A stretch of DNA of 64,000 nt from Streptomyces termitum. GTDB lineage: Bacteria; Actinomycetota; Actinomycetes; Streptomycetales; Streptomycetaceae. Of this stretch, positions 23,667 through 31,985 are shown one piece after another. Position numbers and translations under genes: made by a program. Position 1 is the first letter of the stretch; every line of letters begins with the position of its first letter. Location of the stretch: NCBI RefSeq assembly GCF_014650175.1, contig NZ_BMUL01000007.1, forward strand, positions 62,001-126,000, written 5' to 3'. Under the pieces are notes generated by a model. The model searched no databases. It was not told where the DNA came from and saw only the letters and a program-made list of their open reading frames with translations.

Positions 23667-24842
23667 GTGAGGTTCCTGCACACCTCGGACTGGCACCTGG
23701 GCCGGTCCTTCCACCGCGTCGGCCTGCTCGACGCCCAGGCCGCCTTCCTCGACCACCTCGTCGCCACCGTCCGCTACCGCGACGTCGACGCCGTCCTTGT
23801 CGCCGGCGACGTCTATGACCGGGCCGTCCCGTCCCTCCCCGCCGTCGAACTGTTCGACCGCGCGCTGCACCGCCTCGCCGAGGCCGGCGTCCCCACCGTC
23901 ATGATCTCCGGCAACCACGACTCCGCCCGCCGCCTCGGCGTCGGCGCCGGACTCCTCGGCCGCGCCGGCATCCATCTCCGTACCGACCCGGACGGCGTCG
24001 GCACCCCCGTCCTCCTCGCCGACGACCACGGCGAGGTCGCCCTCTACGGCCTGCCGTACCTGGAACCCGCGCTCGTACGGGAGCGGCTCGGCGCCGCGAA
24101 GTCCGGTCACGAGGCCGTGCTCACCGCCGCCATGGACCGCGTCCGCGCCGACCTCGCCACCCGGCCCGCCGGTACCCGCTCCGTCGTCCTCGCGCACGCC
24201 TTCGTCGCCGGTGGTGCCTCCAGCGACAGCGAACGGGACATCACCGTCGGCGGCGTCGCCGCCGTACCCGCCGGAGTCTTCGACGGCGTCGACTACGTGG
24301 CCCTCGGCCACCTCCACGGCGCCCAGACGCTCACCCCGCGCGTGCGCTACTCCGGTTCGCCGCTCGCCTACTCCTTCTCCGAGGTCGACCACCGCAAGAC
24401 CACGTGGCTGATCGACCTCGGCGCCGACGGCGGGATCACCGCCGCCGAACGGGTCGACTGCCCCGTGCCCCGCCCCCTCGCGCGCCTCCGCGGCCGCCTC
24501 GACGACCTGCTCGACGACCCGGCGCACGAACGGCACGAGGACTCCTGGATCGAGGCCACCCTCACCGACGCCGTACGCCCCCGCGAACCCATGGCCCGGC
24601 TCGCCGAGCGCTTCCCGCACACCCTCAGCCTCGTCTTCGAGCCCGAGCGCGCCGACACCGGCTCCCTCGCCTCCTACGCCCAGCGGCTCCGGGGCCGCAG
24701 CGACCGGCAGATCGCGGAGGACTTCGTGAGCCACGTCCGGCCCGGCGGCACCCTCGACCCCGCCGAGCGGTCCGTGCTGTACGGCGCCTTCGACGACATC
24801 CGCGTCGAGGCCGCCACCACCGAGCGAGAGGGGGGCCGATGA
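23667..24842 (+). CDS. sbcD: Exonuclease SbcCD nuclease subunit SbcD
   Basis: Mre11-type manganese nuclease subunit that, with SbcC, cuts hairpins and processes double-strand ends. Metal and catalytic motifs are in order: TSDWHLG (residues 6-12), AGDVYDR, ISGNHDS, LAHAFVAGG and LGHLHGAQ, followed by the C-terminal capping region. The GTG at 23667 puts the first motif at the usual position; a longer upstream reading adds 43 unconserved residues. A TAGCGT box at 23533-23538 suggests a 5' leader of about 120 bases. The stop overlaps the sbcC start (ATGA). Confidence 0.94.
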   Translation: MRFLHTSDWHLGRSFHRVGLLDAQAAFLDHLVATVRYRDVDAVLVAGDVYDRAVPSLPAVELFDRALHRLAEAGVPTVMISGNHDSARRLGVGAGLLGRAGIHLRTDPDGVGTPVLLADDHGEVALYGLPYLEPALVRERLGAAKSGHEAVLTAAMDRVRADLATRPAGTRSVVLAHAFVAGGASSDSERDITVGGVAAVPAGVFDGVDYVALGHLHGAQTLTPRVRYSGSPLAYSFSEVDHRKTTWLIDLGADGGITAAERVDCPVPRPLARLRGRLDDLLDDPAHERHEDSWIEATLTDAVRPREPMARLAERFPHTLSLVFEPERADTGSLASYAQRLRGRSDRQIAEDFVSHVRPGGTLDPAERSVLYGAFDDIRVEAATTEREGGR

Positions 24843-27800
24843 GGCTGCACCGGCTGGAGATCACCGCCTTCGGCCCCTTCGGGACCACCCAGACCATCGA
24901 CTTCGACACCCTGTCCACCGCCGGACTCTTCCTCCTCCACGGCCCCACCGGCGCGGGCAAGACCTCCGTCCTCGACGCCGTCTGCTTCGCCCTGTACGGG
25001 AGCGTGCCCGGCGCCCGCCAGGCCCCCGGCACCACCCTCCGCAGCGACCACGCCCCCACCGGCACCCTCACCTCGGTCCTGCTCGACCTCACCGTCGCCG
25101 GGCGCCGCCTGGAGATCGTCCGCATACCCGCGCAGCCCCGCCCCAAGAAGCGCGGCGGCGGCTTCACCATGGAGAAGGCCCGGAGCACGCTGCGCGCGTA
25201 CGACCCCGCCACGCGCGCGTGGACCGGCCTCAGCACGTCCCACCAGGAGATCGGCGAGGAGATCACCCAGCTCCTCGGGATGAGCCGCGAGCAGTTCTGC
25301 CAGGTCGTCCTGCTGCCGCAGGGAGACTTCGCCCGCTTCCTCAGGGCCGACGCCGAGGCCCGCGGCAAGCTGCTCGGGCGCCTCTTCGACACGCGGAGGT
25401 TCGCCGCCGTCGAGGAACGGCTCGCCGACCTGCGCCGCGTCGCCGCCCACCGCGTCGAGGAGGGCGACACCCGGCTCCTCGGTCTCGCCCACCGCATGGC
25501 CCAGGCCGCCGGAGGGCTTCCCGTCGCCCGCACGCCCGTTGACGGGAAGCCCGGCGAACCCGGCCTCGCCGACACCGTCCTCGGCTGGGGCGCGATCGCC
25601 CGCACCGAGGCCCGCGAGGCCGCCGACATCGCCGCCGTACGCCTCGCCACCGCCGAACACGCCGAGGCCGCCGCCCGCACCGCCGCAGGACACGCCCGGG
25701 ACCTCGCCGCCCGCCAGGCCCGCCACGCCGAGGCCCTGCACCGGCGCGCCCTGCTCGACGCCCGCGCACCCGAACGGGACGCCGCCCGGCACGCCCTCGA
25801 CCTGGCCCTCCGGGCCGACCGCGTCGCCCCCGCCCTCACCCTGCGCCGGGAGACCGAACGCGAACACGCCGCAGCCCTCGCCGCCCGCCGCGCCGCCCGC
25901 TCCCTCCTGCCCCCCGACCTCGCCGAGGCCCCCGCCGAACAGCTCTCCGCCTTCGAGCACCGGCTGCGCGAGGAACTCGGCGCGCTCGGCGCCGCCCGCC
26001 GGGCCGAACACCGCGCCGCCGCCCTCGCCGAGGAGCGGACCGCTCTCGACCGCGAGGCCCGCGCCGACGAGGAGGCCCTCCAGGAGGCCGCCGCCTGGCT
26101 CGCCGACTGGGAACCCCGGCGCGCCGCGCTCCAGCAGCGTGTCGAGACCGCGCGCGACGCCGCCGCCCGCGCCGAACAGCTCGCGGGCCGGCTCGAACCC
26201 CTCCGCCTCCGCCTCGCCGCCGCCCGCCGCCGCGACGCCCTCACCCAGGACCTCGCCCGCGCCGAGCAGCACCACACCGCCGCCCGCGAGGAGCGCAACA
26301 CCGCGCACGAGACCTGGCTCGACCTCAAGTCCCGCCGCCTGCGCGGCATCGCGGCCGAGCTGGCCGCCACTCTCACCGACGGCGGCCCCTGCCAGGTCTG
26401 CGGCTCCACCACCCACCCCGCCCCGACCCCGACCGGCGCCGACCACGTCGACCGGGCCACCGAGGAGGCCGCTTACGCCTCCTACACGCGCGCCGACGAG
26501 ACCAGCCGCGCCGCCGAACGCGCGCTCGCGGGCATCCGCGAAGCCCTCGCCGCGGCTCGCGAAGAAGTCCACTCCCTGGCCGCTCCTGGGCAGACGCACA
26601 ATCAGCCCGCCGTCGCCGAACTCGCCGCCGAGGCCGGGGAACTCACCCGCCGGCACGCCGAGGCACACGCCCTGGCGGCCCGCACCCACGAGGCCCGCGA
26701 AACACTCGCCCGCGCCGAACGCGAGGCCGAGGAACGGGCGACCGCCCGCCGGGAGGCCGAACGACGCGTCGCCGCCCGCATCTCACAGCGCGAGGCCCTC
26801 GACACCCGGCAGGCCGAACTCGCGGAGGAGGCCGCCCGGGGACGCGGCACGTTCGCCACCGTGGCGGAGCACGCCGACCGCCTCGAACGGCGCATCGCCC
26901 TCCTGACCGGCGCCGCCGGGGCCGTACGCGACGAAGAAATCGCCGCCGACCGGCTCAAGAGGGCAGATGCCCAACTCGCCGACGTCGCCTACCAGGCCGG
27001 ATTCACCACCCCCGCCGAAGCCTCCGCCGCCCTCCTCGACCCGTACGCGCGCCGCGAACGGCAGCACCGCCTCGACGCCTGGCAGGCCGAGGCGGCGGCC
27101 GTCGCCGACCGGCTCGCCGAACCCGGTGTCGCGGAGGCCGCAGCGCTCCCGCCCGCCGACCTCCCCGCCGCCGAGGCCGCCCACGCCGCAGCCGAACGCG
27201 CCCTGCGCACCGCGGGCGCCGCGCTCGCCGCCGCCCGCGAACGCACCACCGGGCTCGCCGGACTCGCCCGCCAGGCCGAGACCGAGGTACGGCGCCTGGG
27301 CCCGCTGCGCACCGAACACGACCGGGTCGCCCGGCTCGCGGGCCTCACCGCCGGTACCTCCACCGAGAACGAACGCCGGATGCGCCTGGAGTCGTACGTC
27401 CTCGCCGCCCGCCTCGAACAGGTCGCGGCCGCCGCCTCCGCCCGCCTCCAGCGCATGTCCTCCGGCCGCTACACCCTCGTCCACTCCGACGCGCGCGCCG
27501 GCACCCGCCGCAGCGGTCTCGGACTCCACGTCGTCGACGCCTGGACCGGCAACGAACGCGACACCGCCACCCTCTCGGGCGGCGAGACCTTCTTCGCCTC
27601 GCTGGCCCTCGCCCTCGGGCTCGCCGACGTCGTCACCGACGAGGCGGGCGGCGTCCGGCTCGACACCCTCTTCATCGACGAGGGCTTCGGCAGCCTCGAC
27701 GACCAGACCCTCGACGAGGTCCTCGACGTCCTCGACTCGCTGCGCGAACGCGACCGCAGCGTCGGCATCGTCAGCCACGTCGCCGACCTGCGCCGCCGGA

Positions 27801-27883
27801 TCCCCGCCCAGCTGGAGGTCACCAAGTCCCGGCACGGTTCGGCCGTATGCCTCCGCACAGGCGCCGACGCCCTCGGAGGGTGA
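24839..27883 (+). CDS. sbcC: Exonuclease SbcCD ATPase subunit SbcC
   Basis: Rad50-type ABC ATPase, 1014 residues, partner of SbcD in DNA end and hairpin processing. Walker A GPTGAGKT at 35-42; Q-loop region LLPQGDFARFL near 160-170; long Ala/Arg/Glu-rich coiled coil from about 190 to 850; a zinc hook CQVC at 518-521 in its middle; ABC signature LSGGE at about 912; Walker B LDTLFIDEGFGSLD near 940-953. Start ATG 24839 overlaps the sbcD stop by 4 bases, so translation is coupled. Followed by a hairpin shared with the convergent Lrp gene. Confidence 0.95.
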   Translation: MRLHRLEITAFGPFGTTQTIDFDTLSTAGLFLLHGPTGAGKTSVLDAVCFALYGSVPGARQAPGTTLRSDHAPTGTLTSVLLDLTVAGRRLEIVRIPAQPRPKKRGGGFTMEKARSTLRAYDPATRAWTGLSTSHQEIGEEITQLLGMSREQFCQVVLLPQGDFARFLRADAEARGKLLGRLFDTRRFAAVEERLADLRRVAAHRVEEGDTRLLGLAHRMAQAAGGLPVARTPVDGKPGEPGLADTVLGWGAIARTEAREAADIAAVRLATAEHAEAAARTAAGHARDLAARQARHAEALHRRALLDARAPERDAARHALDLALRADRVAPALTLRRETEREHAAALAARRAARSLLPPDLAEAPAEQLSAFEHRLREELGALGAARRAEHRAAALAEERTALDREARADEEALQEAAAWLADWEPRRAALQQRVETARDAAARAEQLAGRLEPLRLRLAAARRRDALTQDLARAEQHHTAAREERNTAHETWLDLKSRRLRGIAAELAATLTDGGPCQVCGSTTHPAPTPTGADHVDRATEEAAYASYTRADETSRAAERALAGIREALAAAREEVHSLAAPGQTHNQPAVAELAAEAGELTRRHAEAHALAARTHEARETLARAEREAEERATARREAERRVAARISQREALDTRQAELAEEAARGRGTFATVAEHADRLERRIALLTGAAGAVRDEEIAADRLKRADAQLADVAYQAGFTTPAEASAALLDPYARRERQHRLDAWQAEAAAVADRLAEPGVAEAAALPPADLPAAEAAHAAAERALRTAGAALAAARERTTGLAGLARQAETEVRRLGPLRTEHDRVARLAGLTAGTSTENERRMRLESYVLAARLEQVAAAASARLQRMSSGRYTLVHSDARAGTRRSGLGLHVVDAWTGNERDTATLSGGETFFASLALALGLADVVTDEAGGVRLDTLFIDEGFGSLDDQTLDEVLDVLDSLRERDRSVGIVSHVADLRRRIPAQLEVTKSRHGSAVCLRTGADALGG

Positions 27884-27908
27884 CGGCCGTCGACGTGTTG
27901 ACGGAAGA

Positions 27909-27941
27909 GGCCGCGTTCACATGATGTGACATGACGCGGCC
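27909..27941. terminator. Bidirectional hairpin between sbcC and Lrp gene
   Basis: GGCCGCG (27909-27915) pairs with CGCGGCC (27935-27941); the loop holds a second small palindrome, TCACATGATGTGA (27917-27929). Lies between two convergent gene ends. Confidence 0.6.
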
Positions 27942-27949
27942 CGCTCCGG

Positions 27950-28396
27950 TCAGCGGCCGACGGCGCGGCGGGGGAGCGGTGAGGAGTAGACGACGCTCGT
28001 CGTCACCGAGCCCAGCGTCCCGACCTTCCCGGAGATCTCCTCCAGGTGCCGCATCGAACGGGCGGCGACCTTCAGGACGAAGCAGTCGTCCCCCGTCACG
28101 TGGTGCGCCTCCAGCACCTCGGGCGTGGCCGCGATCAGATCGTGGAACGGCTTGTAGTTGCCCGTCGGGTACCGCAACCGCACGAAGGCCAGGATCGGCA
28201 GGCCCAGCCGCTCGTGGTCCACCACCGCCGTGTAGCCGGTGATCACCCCGGCCTCCTCCAGGCGCCGCACCCGTTCGGTCACGGCCGACGGAGACATGGA
28301 GACGGCGCGGGCCAGCTCGGCGTAACTCGCGCGGCCCTGGGCCTGGAGCGCGTCGAGGATCCGCCAGTCGGTGGCATCGGGGACGTAGTCGTTCAT
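27950..28396 (-). CDS. Lrp/AsnC-family regulator
   Basis: 148-residue feast/famine regulator. N-terminal helix-turn-helix (DWRILDALQAQGRASYAELARAVSMSPSAVTERVRRLEEAGVI in order, residues 8-50) and a RAM/AsnC ligand domain with YTAVVDHERLGLPILAFVRL and the HHVTGDDCFVLKVAARSMRHLEE signature. The ATG at 28394-28396 is used; an ATG four codons upstream is also possible. It lies close to the DUF885 hydrolase gene, same strand, beyond that gene's terminator. Amino-acid ligand unknown. Confidence 0.92.
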   Translation of the reverse strand: MNDYVPDATDWRILDALQAQGRASYAELARAVSMSPSAVTERVRRLEEAGVITGYTAVVDHERLGLPILAFVRLRYPTGNYKPFHDLIAATPEVLEAHHVTGDDCFVLKVAARSMRHLEEISGKVGTLGSVTTSVVYSSPLPRRAVGR

Positions 28397-28412
28397 GGGG
28401 AGAGCCAACAGG

Positions 28413-28450
28413 GGTTTCCCCGGCGGATCAAGGAATCCACCGGGGAAACC
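28413..28450 (-). terminator. Hairpin after DUF885 gene
   Basis: GGTTTCCCCGG (28413-28423) pairs with 28440-28450, 16-base loop, 16 bases past the reverse-strand stop at 28466. Confidence 0.65.
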
Positions 28451-28465
28451 GGGTACGGCACACGG

Positions 28466-30166
28466 TCAGAGGCGGGAGATCTCGTCCACGAGGTCGTCCA
28501 GGCCCAGCGGACCCTGGCTGAGGGCCGCCATGTGCCACTTCTTCGCGTCGAACGCGTCCCCGTGCGCCTCGCGGGCCCGCTCGCGCCCGAGCAGCCACGC
28601 CCGCTCGCCCAGCTTGTAGCCGATGGCCTGCCCCGGCATCGACAGGTAGCGGGTCAGCTCGCTCTCCACGAAGGCCGGCGGCCGGCTGCTGTGCCGCTGG
28701 AAGAACTCCTGCGCCAGCTCCGGCGTCCACCGCTCGCCCGGGTGGAACGGCGAATCCGCCGGGATCTCCAGCCCCACGTGCATGCCGATGTCGACGATCA
28801 CCCGGCAGGCGCGCATCATCTGCGCGTCGAGGTACCCCAGCCGGCGCTCCGCGTCCGGCAGGAAGCCCAGCTCGTCCATGAGCCGCTCCGCGTACAGCGC
28901 CCAGCCCTCGGCATTGGCGCTGACCATGCCGATCGTGGCCTGGTAGCGCGACAGGCTGTCGGCGACGTGCACCCACTGCGCGATCTGGAGGTGATGGCCG
29001 GGCACGCCCTCGTGGTACCAGGTCGACACCAGGTCGTAGACCGGGAACCGGGTCTGCCCGTCCACCGGCAGCCAGGTGCGGCCGGGGCGCGAGAAGTCCT
29101 CGGAGGGACCCGTGTAGTACGGGGCCGCGGCGCCGCCCGCCGGAGCGATGTGCGACTCCACCCGGCGGACCCGCTCGGCGAGCTCGAAGTGGGTGCCGTC
29201 GAGTTTCTCGATCGCCTCGTCCATCAGTTCCTGGAGCCAGGCCCGGACCTCGTCGACGCCCTCGATGTGCGTACCGTGCACGTCCAGGTGGGCGAGCGCC
29301 TGCCACGGGTCGGATCCCGGCAGGATCCGGTCGGCCTCGGTCCGCATCTCGGCGATCAGCCGGTGGTATTCCGACCAGCCGTACGCGTACGCCTGGTCGA
29401 GGTCCAGGTCGGTGCCGTTGAAGAACCGCGTCCAGCGCTGGTAGCGCTCGCGGCCCACGGTGTCGGGGGCGTCCGCGACGGCGGGGGAGTAGACGTCGCG
29501 CATCCAGTCCCGCAGCGCGGCCACCGAGGCGTTCGCCTCCTCGCCGGCCTCGGCGAGTTCCGTCCGCAACCCCTCCGACAGCGCGTCGGGGCGGCCGGCG
29601 GCGTACTGCCCGAACCAGCCGGGACCGTCCTCGCCGCCCGCCCAGTCGGCGAGCTGGCCGACGAAGGTGGCGGTGGCGCGCGGCCCGCCGAGGAGCTTGC
29701 GTTCGAGACCGAGCGCGAGCGAGGCGCGGTACCCCTCCAGCGCGGCGGGGACGGCCCGCAGGCGCTGGGCGATCGCCGCCCAGTCGTCCTCGGTCTCGGT
29801 GGGCATGACGGTGAAGACGATGCGGATGCTGTGCACCGGGGAGCGCATGTTGCTGACCGCGCACAGGCCCTCGTCGGCGTCGTGCACGGCCAGCTCGGCC
29901 GTGAGCCGCTCCCGGAGCAGACGGGCACAGCGCCGCTCGGCGTCGCTGTCCGCGCCCGGCACCCGTTCGGCCTCGTCGAGGAGGGCGAGGGTCCGGCGGG
30001 CGAGACCGGCCACGGCCTCCTGACCCTCGGGGGAGAAGTCGGGAAGACGGCCGGCGCTCTCGCGGACACCCAGGTGCGTGCCGGTGATCGGATCGAGGGC
30101 GATGAGGTCGTCGACATAGGCGTCGGCGACCTGACGGGGCAGGTTGCTGCGGGAACTCTCTGGCAT
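28466..30166 (-). CDS. DUF885-family putative metallopeptidase
   Basis: Protein of 566 residues of the DUF885 family, which keeps a zincin-like HEXXH-related motif: here YHEGVPGHHLQ, about residues 374-384, followed by a glutamate helix (SANAEGWALYAERLMDELG) and C-terminal SMPGQAIGYKLGERAW. The family is widespread and presumed hydrolytic, perhaps peptidase or amidase, but substrates are not established. No signal peptide. Upstream, CAGGAT lies seven bases before ATG 30166, suggesting leaderless transcription; ATG 30175 would lie inside that box. About 50 bases separate it from the stop of the second Lrp gene. Confidence 0.88.
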   Translation of the reverse strand: MPESSRSNLPRQVADAYVDDLIALDPITGTHLGVRESAGRLPDFSPEGQEAVAGLARRTLALLDEAERVPGADSDAERRCARLLRERLTAELAVHDADEGLCAVSNMRSPVHSIRIVFTVMPTETEDDWAAIAQRLRAVPAALEGYRASLALGLERKLLGGPRATATFVGQLADWAGGEDGPGWFGQYAAGRPDALSEGLRTELAEAGEEANASVAALRDWMRDVYSPAVADAPDTVGRERYQRWTRFFNGTDLDLDQAYAYGWSEYHRLIAEMRTEADRILPGSDPWQALAHLDVHGTHIEGVDEVRAWLQELMDEAIEKLDGTHFELAERVRRVESHIAPAGGAAAPYYTGPSEDFSRPGRTWLPVDGQTRFPVYDLVSTWYHEGVPGHHLQIAQWVHVADSLSRYQATIGMVSANAEGWALYAERLMDELGFLPDAERRLGYLDAQMMRACRVIVDIGMHVGLEIPADSPFHPGERWTPELAQEFFQRHSSRPPAFVESELTRYLSMPGQAIGYKLGERAWLLGRERAREAHGDAFDAKKWHMAALSQGPLGLDDLVDEISRL

Positions 30167-30215
30167 GTGTCTCATCCTGATGCCTTCGTCGGCCTTCCGT
30201 CACCTGCGGTTCCGC

Positions 30216-30713
30216 TCACACGGCTGACAAGGACGCTCCCGCACCCGGCGGCATGAGGGGACCGCACTCCCACTGCTGGAAGATCAGCCGGGTCTCGACC
30301 CGTGCCACCTCGCGCTGCGAGGTGAACTCGTCGAGAACGAGTCGTTGCAGGTCAGCCGGATCGGCGACGGCCACGTGCACGAGGTAGTCATCCGGCCCGG
30401 TGAGATGGAACAACGCCCGTGACTCGGGCAGGGCCCGGATCCGATCCACGAACGGACCGATCAGTTCCCGTCGGTGGGGGCGGACCTGGACCAGCAGCAA
30501 CGCCTCCAGCCCGCGGCCGAGTTTGGCCGGATCCAGCCGTAGCTGGTGCCCGAGGACGACACCGGTGCGACGCAGCCGGGCCACCCGGTCCAAGCAGGTG
30601 GAGGGGGCCACGCCGACCTCTGCGGCGAGCTCGCGATAGGTGGTCCGGGCGTCGTTCTGCAGGAGGCGAAGAATATGCAGATCGACCGTGTCCAGTACGA
30701 CAGAATCGGCCAT
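30216..30713 (-). CDS. Lrp/AsnC-family regulator
   Basis: 165-residue regulator. HTH part: DTVDLHILRLLQNDARTTYRELAAEVGVAPSTCLDRVARLRRTGVV in order (residues 8-53); the RAM domain follows with VRPHRRELIGPFVDRIRALPESRALFHLTGPDDYLVHVAVAD. It is divergent from a transsulfuration-type PLP enzyme with only 60 bases between the starts, so it very likely controls that gene, as the Lrp/MdeR type does for methionine gamma-lyase in other bacteria. A TACGTT box six bases before the ATG suggests leaderless expression. Confidence 0.92.
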   Translation of the reverse strand: MADSVVLDTVDLHILRLLQNDARTTYRELAAEVGVAPSTCLDRVARLRRTGVVLGHQLRLDPAKLGRGLEALLLVQVRPHRRELIGPFVDRIRALPESRALFHLTGPDDYLVHVAVADPADLQRLVLDEFTSQREVARVETRLIFQQWECGPLMPPGAGASLSAV

Positions 30714-30773
30714 CGGGCGAACGTAACACGGATGCTCACCACTACTTCCCGGTATCCGTTCACAGTGCCGCCC
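30714..30773. promoter_or_regulatory. Divergent promoter region, Lrp / PLP enzyme
   Basis: Sixty bases serve both starts. On the reverse strand TACGTT (30720-30725) precedes the Lrp ATG by six bases; on the forward strand CACAGT precedes ATG 30774 by six bases. The Lrp protein probably binds here. Confidence 0.5.
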
Positions 30774-31985
30774 ATGGACGCCATGGATCACGCCCCCTCG
30801 GCCACCCCGAGGGCGCTCGCCACCGAAGCCGTGCACGCCGGCCGGGAAGACCTCGCCGAGCTCGGACTGCACGCCCCGCCGCTGGACCTGTCCACCACCT
30901 ACCCCTCGTACGACGCCCGGGCGGAGGCCGCCCGCATCGACGAGTTCGCCGCCACCGGCGCCCGGCTCGACGGCCCGCCGGTCTACGCCCGGCTCGACAA
31001 CCCGACCGTGGCCCGCTTCGAGGAGGCCCTGGCCCGCCTCGAAGGCACCGAGGCCGCTGTGGCCTTCGCGAGCGGCATGGCCGCCCTGACCGCGGTGCTC
31101 CTGGCCCGCGCGAGCCAGGGACTGCGGCACGTCGTCGCGGTACGCCCCCTGTACGGGTGCAGCGACCACCTCCTGGACGCCGGGCTGCTGGGCACCGAGG
31201 TCACCTGGACCGATCCGGCGGGCGTCGCCGACGCGATCCGCCCGGACACGGGCCTCGTCATGGTGGAGTCGCCGGCCAACCCGACCCTGGCCGAGGTGGA
31301 CATCCGGGCCGTCGCCCACTCCTGCGGCTCGGTGCCGCTCCTCGTCGACAACACCTTCGCCACCCCGGTCCTCCAGCGCCCGGCCGGTCTCGGTGCCCGT
31401 ATCGTCCTGCACAGCGCCACCAAGTACCTGGGCGGGCACGGCGACGTCATGGGCGGTGTGGTCGCCTGCGACGAGGAGTTCGCCCGCGAACTCCGCCGCG
31501 TCCGCTTCGCCACGGGTGGCGTGCTCCACCCGCTGGCCGGCTATCTCCTCCTCCGGGGACTGTCCACCCTCCCCGTCCGCGTGCGCGCGGCCTCCGCGAC
31601 GGCGGCGGAACTGGTACGACGCCTGGCCACCGACCCGCGCATCGCCCGGGTGCACTATCCGGCGATCGGCGGGGCGATGGTCTCCTTCGAGGTGTACGGG
31701 GATCCGCACGACGTGATCGCCGGCGTCCGGCTGATCACGCCGGCGGTGAGCCTCGGCAGCGTCGACACCCTCATCCAGCACCCGGCCTCCATCAGTCACC
31801 GCATCGTGCAGGAGGGCGACCGCCGGGCCGCGGGTGTCAGCGACCGTCTGCTGCGGATGTCGGTGGGCCTGGAGGACGTCGAGGACCTGTGGCGGGACCT
31901 CACTCAGGCACTCAGCGCTCGCTCCGCCGCGCCTGCTGAGGGGAGGGCTCACTCCGTCGCGGGTCCGAGGACAGCCGGGCGGTGA
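30774..31985 (+). CDS. Cys/Met-metabolism PLP enzyme (transsulfuration family)
   Basis: PLP-dependent enzyme of the cystathionine gamma-synthase / methionine gamma-lyase family, 403 residues. Seen: PLDLSTTYP, YARLDNPTVARFEEALARLEGTEAAVAFASGMAA, the cofactor region VDNTFATPVLQ and the Schiff-base lysine in LHSATKYLGGHGDVMGG, plus the SLGSVDTLIQHPASISHR block. The segment between RVHYP and GGAMVSFE is short compared with many homologues. Substrate could be cystathionine, methionine or homoserine ester; the divergent Lrp regulator makes a methionine gamma-lyase-like role attractive but unproven. The 3' end overlaps the convergent GNAT gene by 74 bases. Confidence 0.88.
   Translation: MDAMDHAPSATPRALATEAVHAGREDLAELGLHAPPLDLSTTYPSYDARAEAARIDEFAATGARLDGPPVYARLDNPTVARFEEALARLEGTEAAVAFASGMAALTAVLLARASQGLRHVVAVRPLYGCSDHLLDAGLLGTEVTWTDPAGVADAIRPDTGLVMVESPANPTLAEVDIRAVAHSCGSVPLLVDNTFATPVLQRPAGLGARIVLHSATKYLGGHGDVMGGVVACDEEFARELRRVRFATGGVLHPLAGYLLLRGLSTLPVRVRAASATAAELVRRLATDPRIARVHYPAIGGAMVSFEVYGDPHDVIAGVRLITPAVSLGSVDTLIQHPASISHRIVQEGDRRAAGVSDRLLRMSVGLEDVEDLWRDLTQALSARSAAPAEGRAHSVAGPRTAGR

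Noticed and set aside
24674..26689. Long reverse-strand reading inside sbcC
   Set aside because: Pure shadow of the coiled-coil region; no motif, while sbcC has complete ATPase and zinc-hook motifs.
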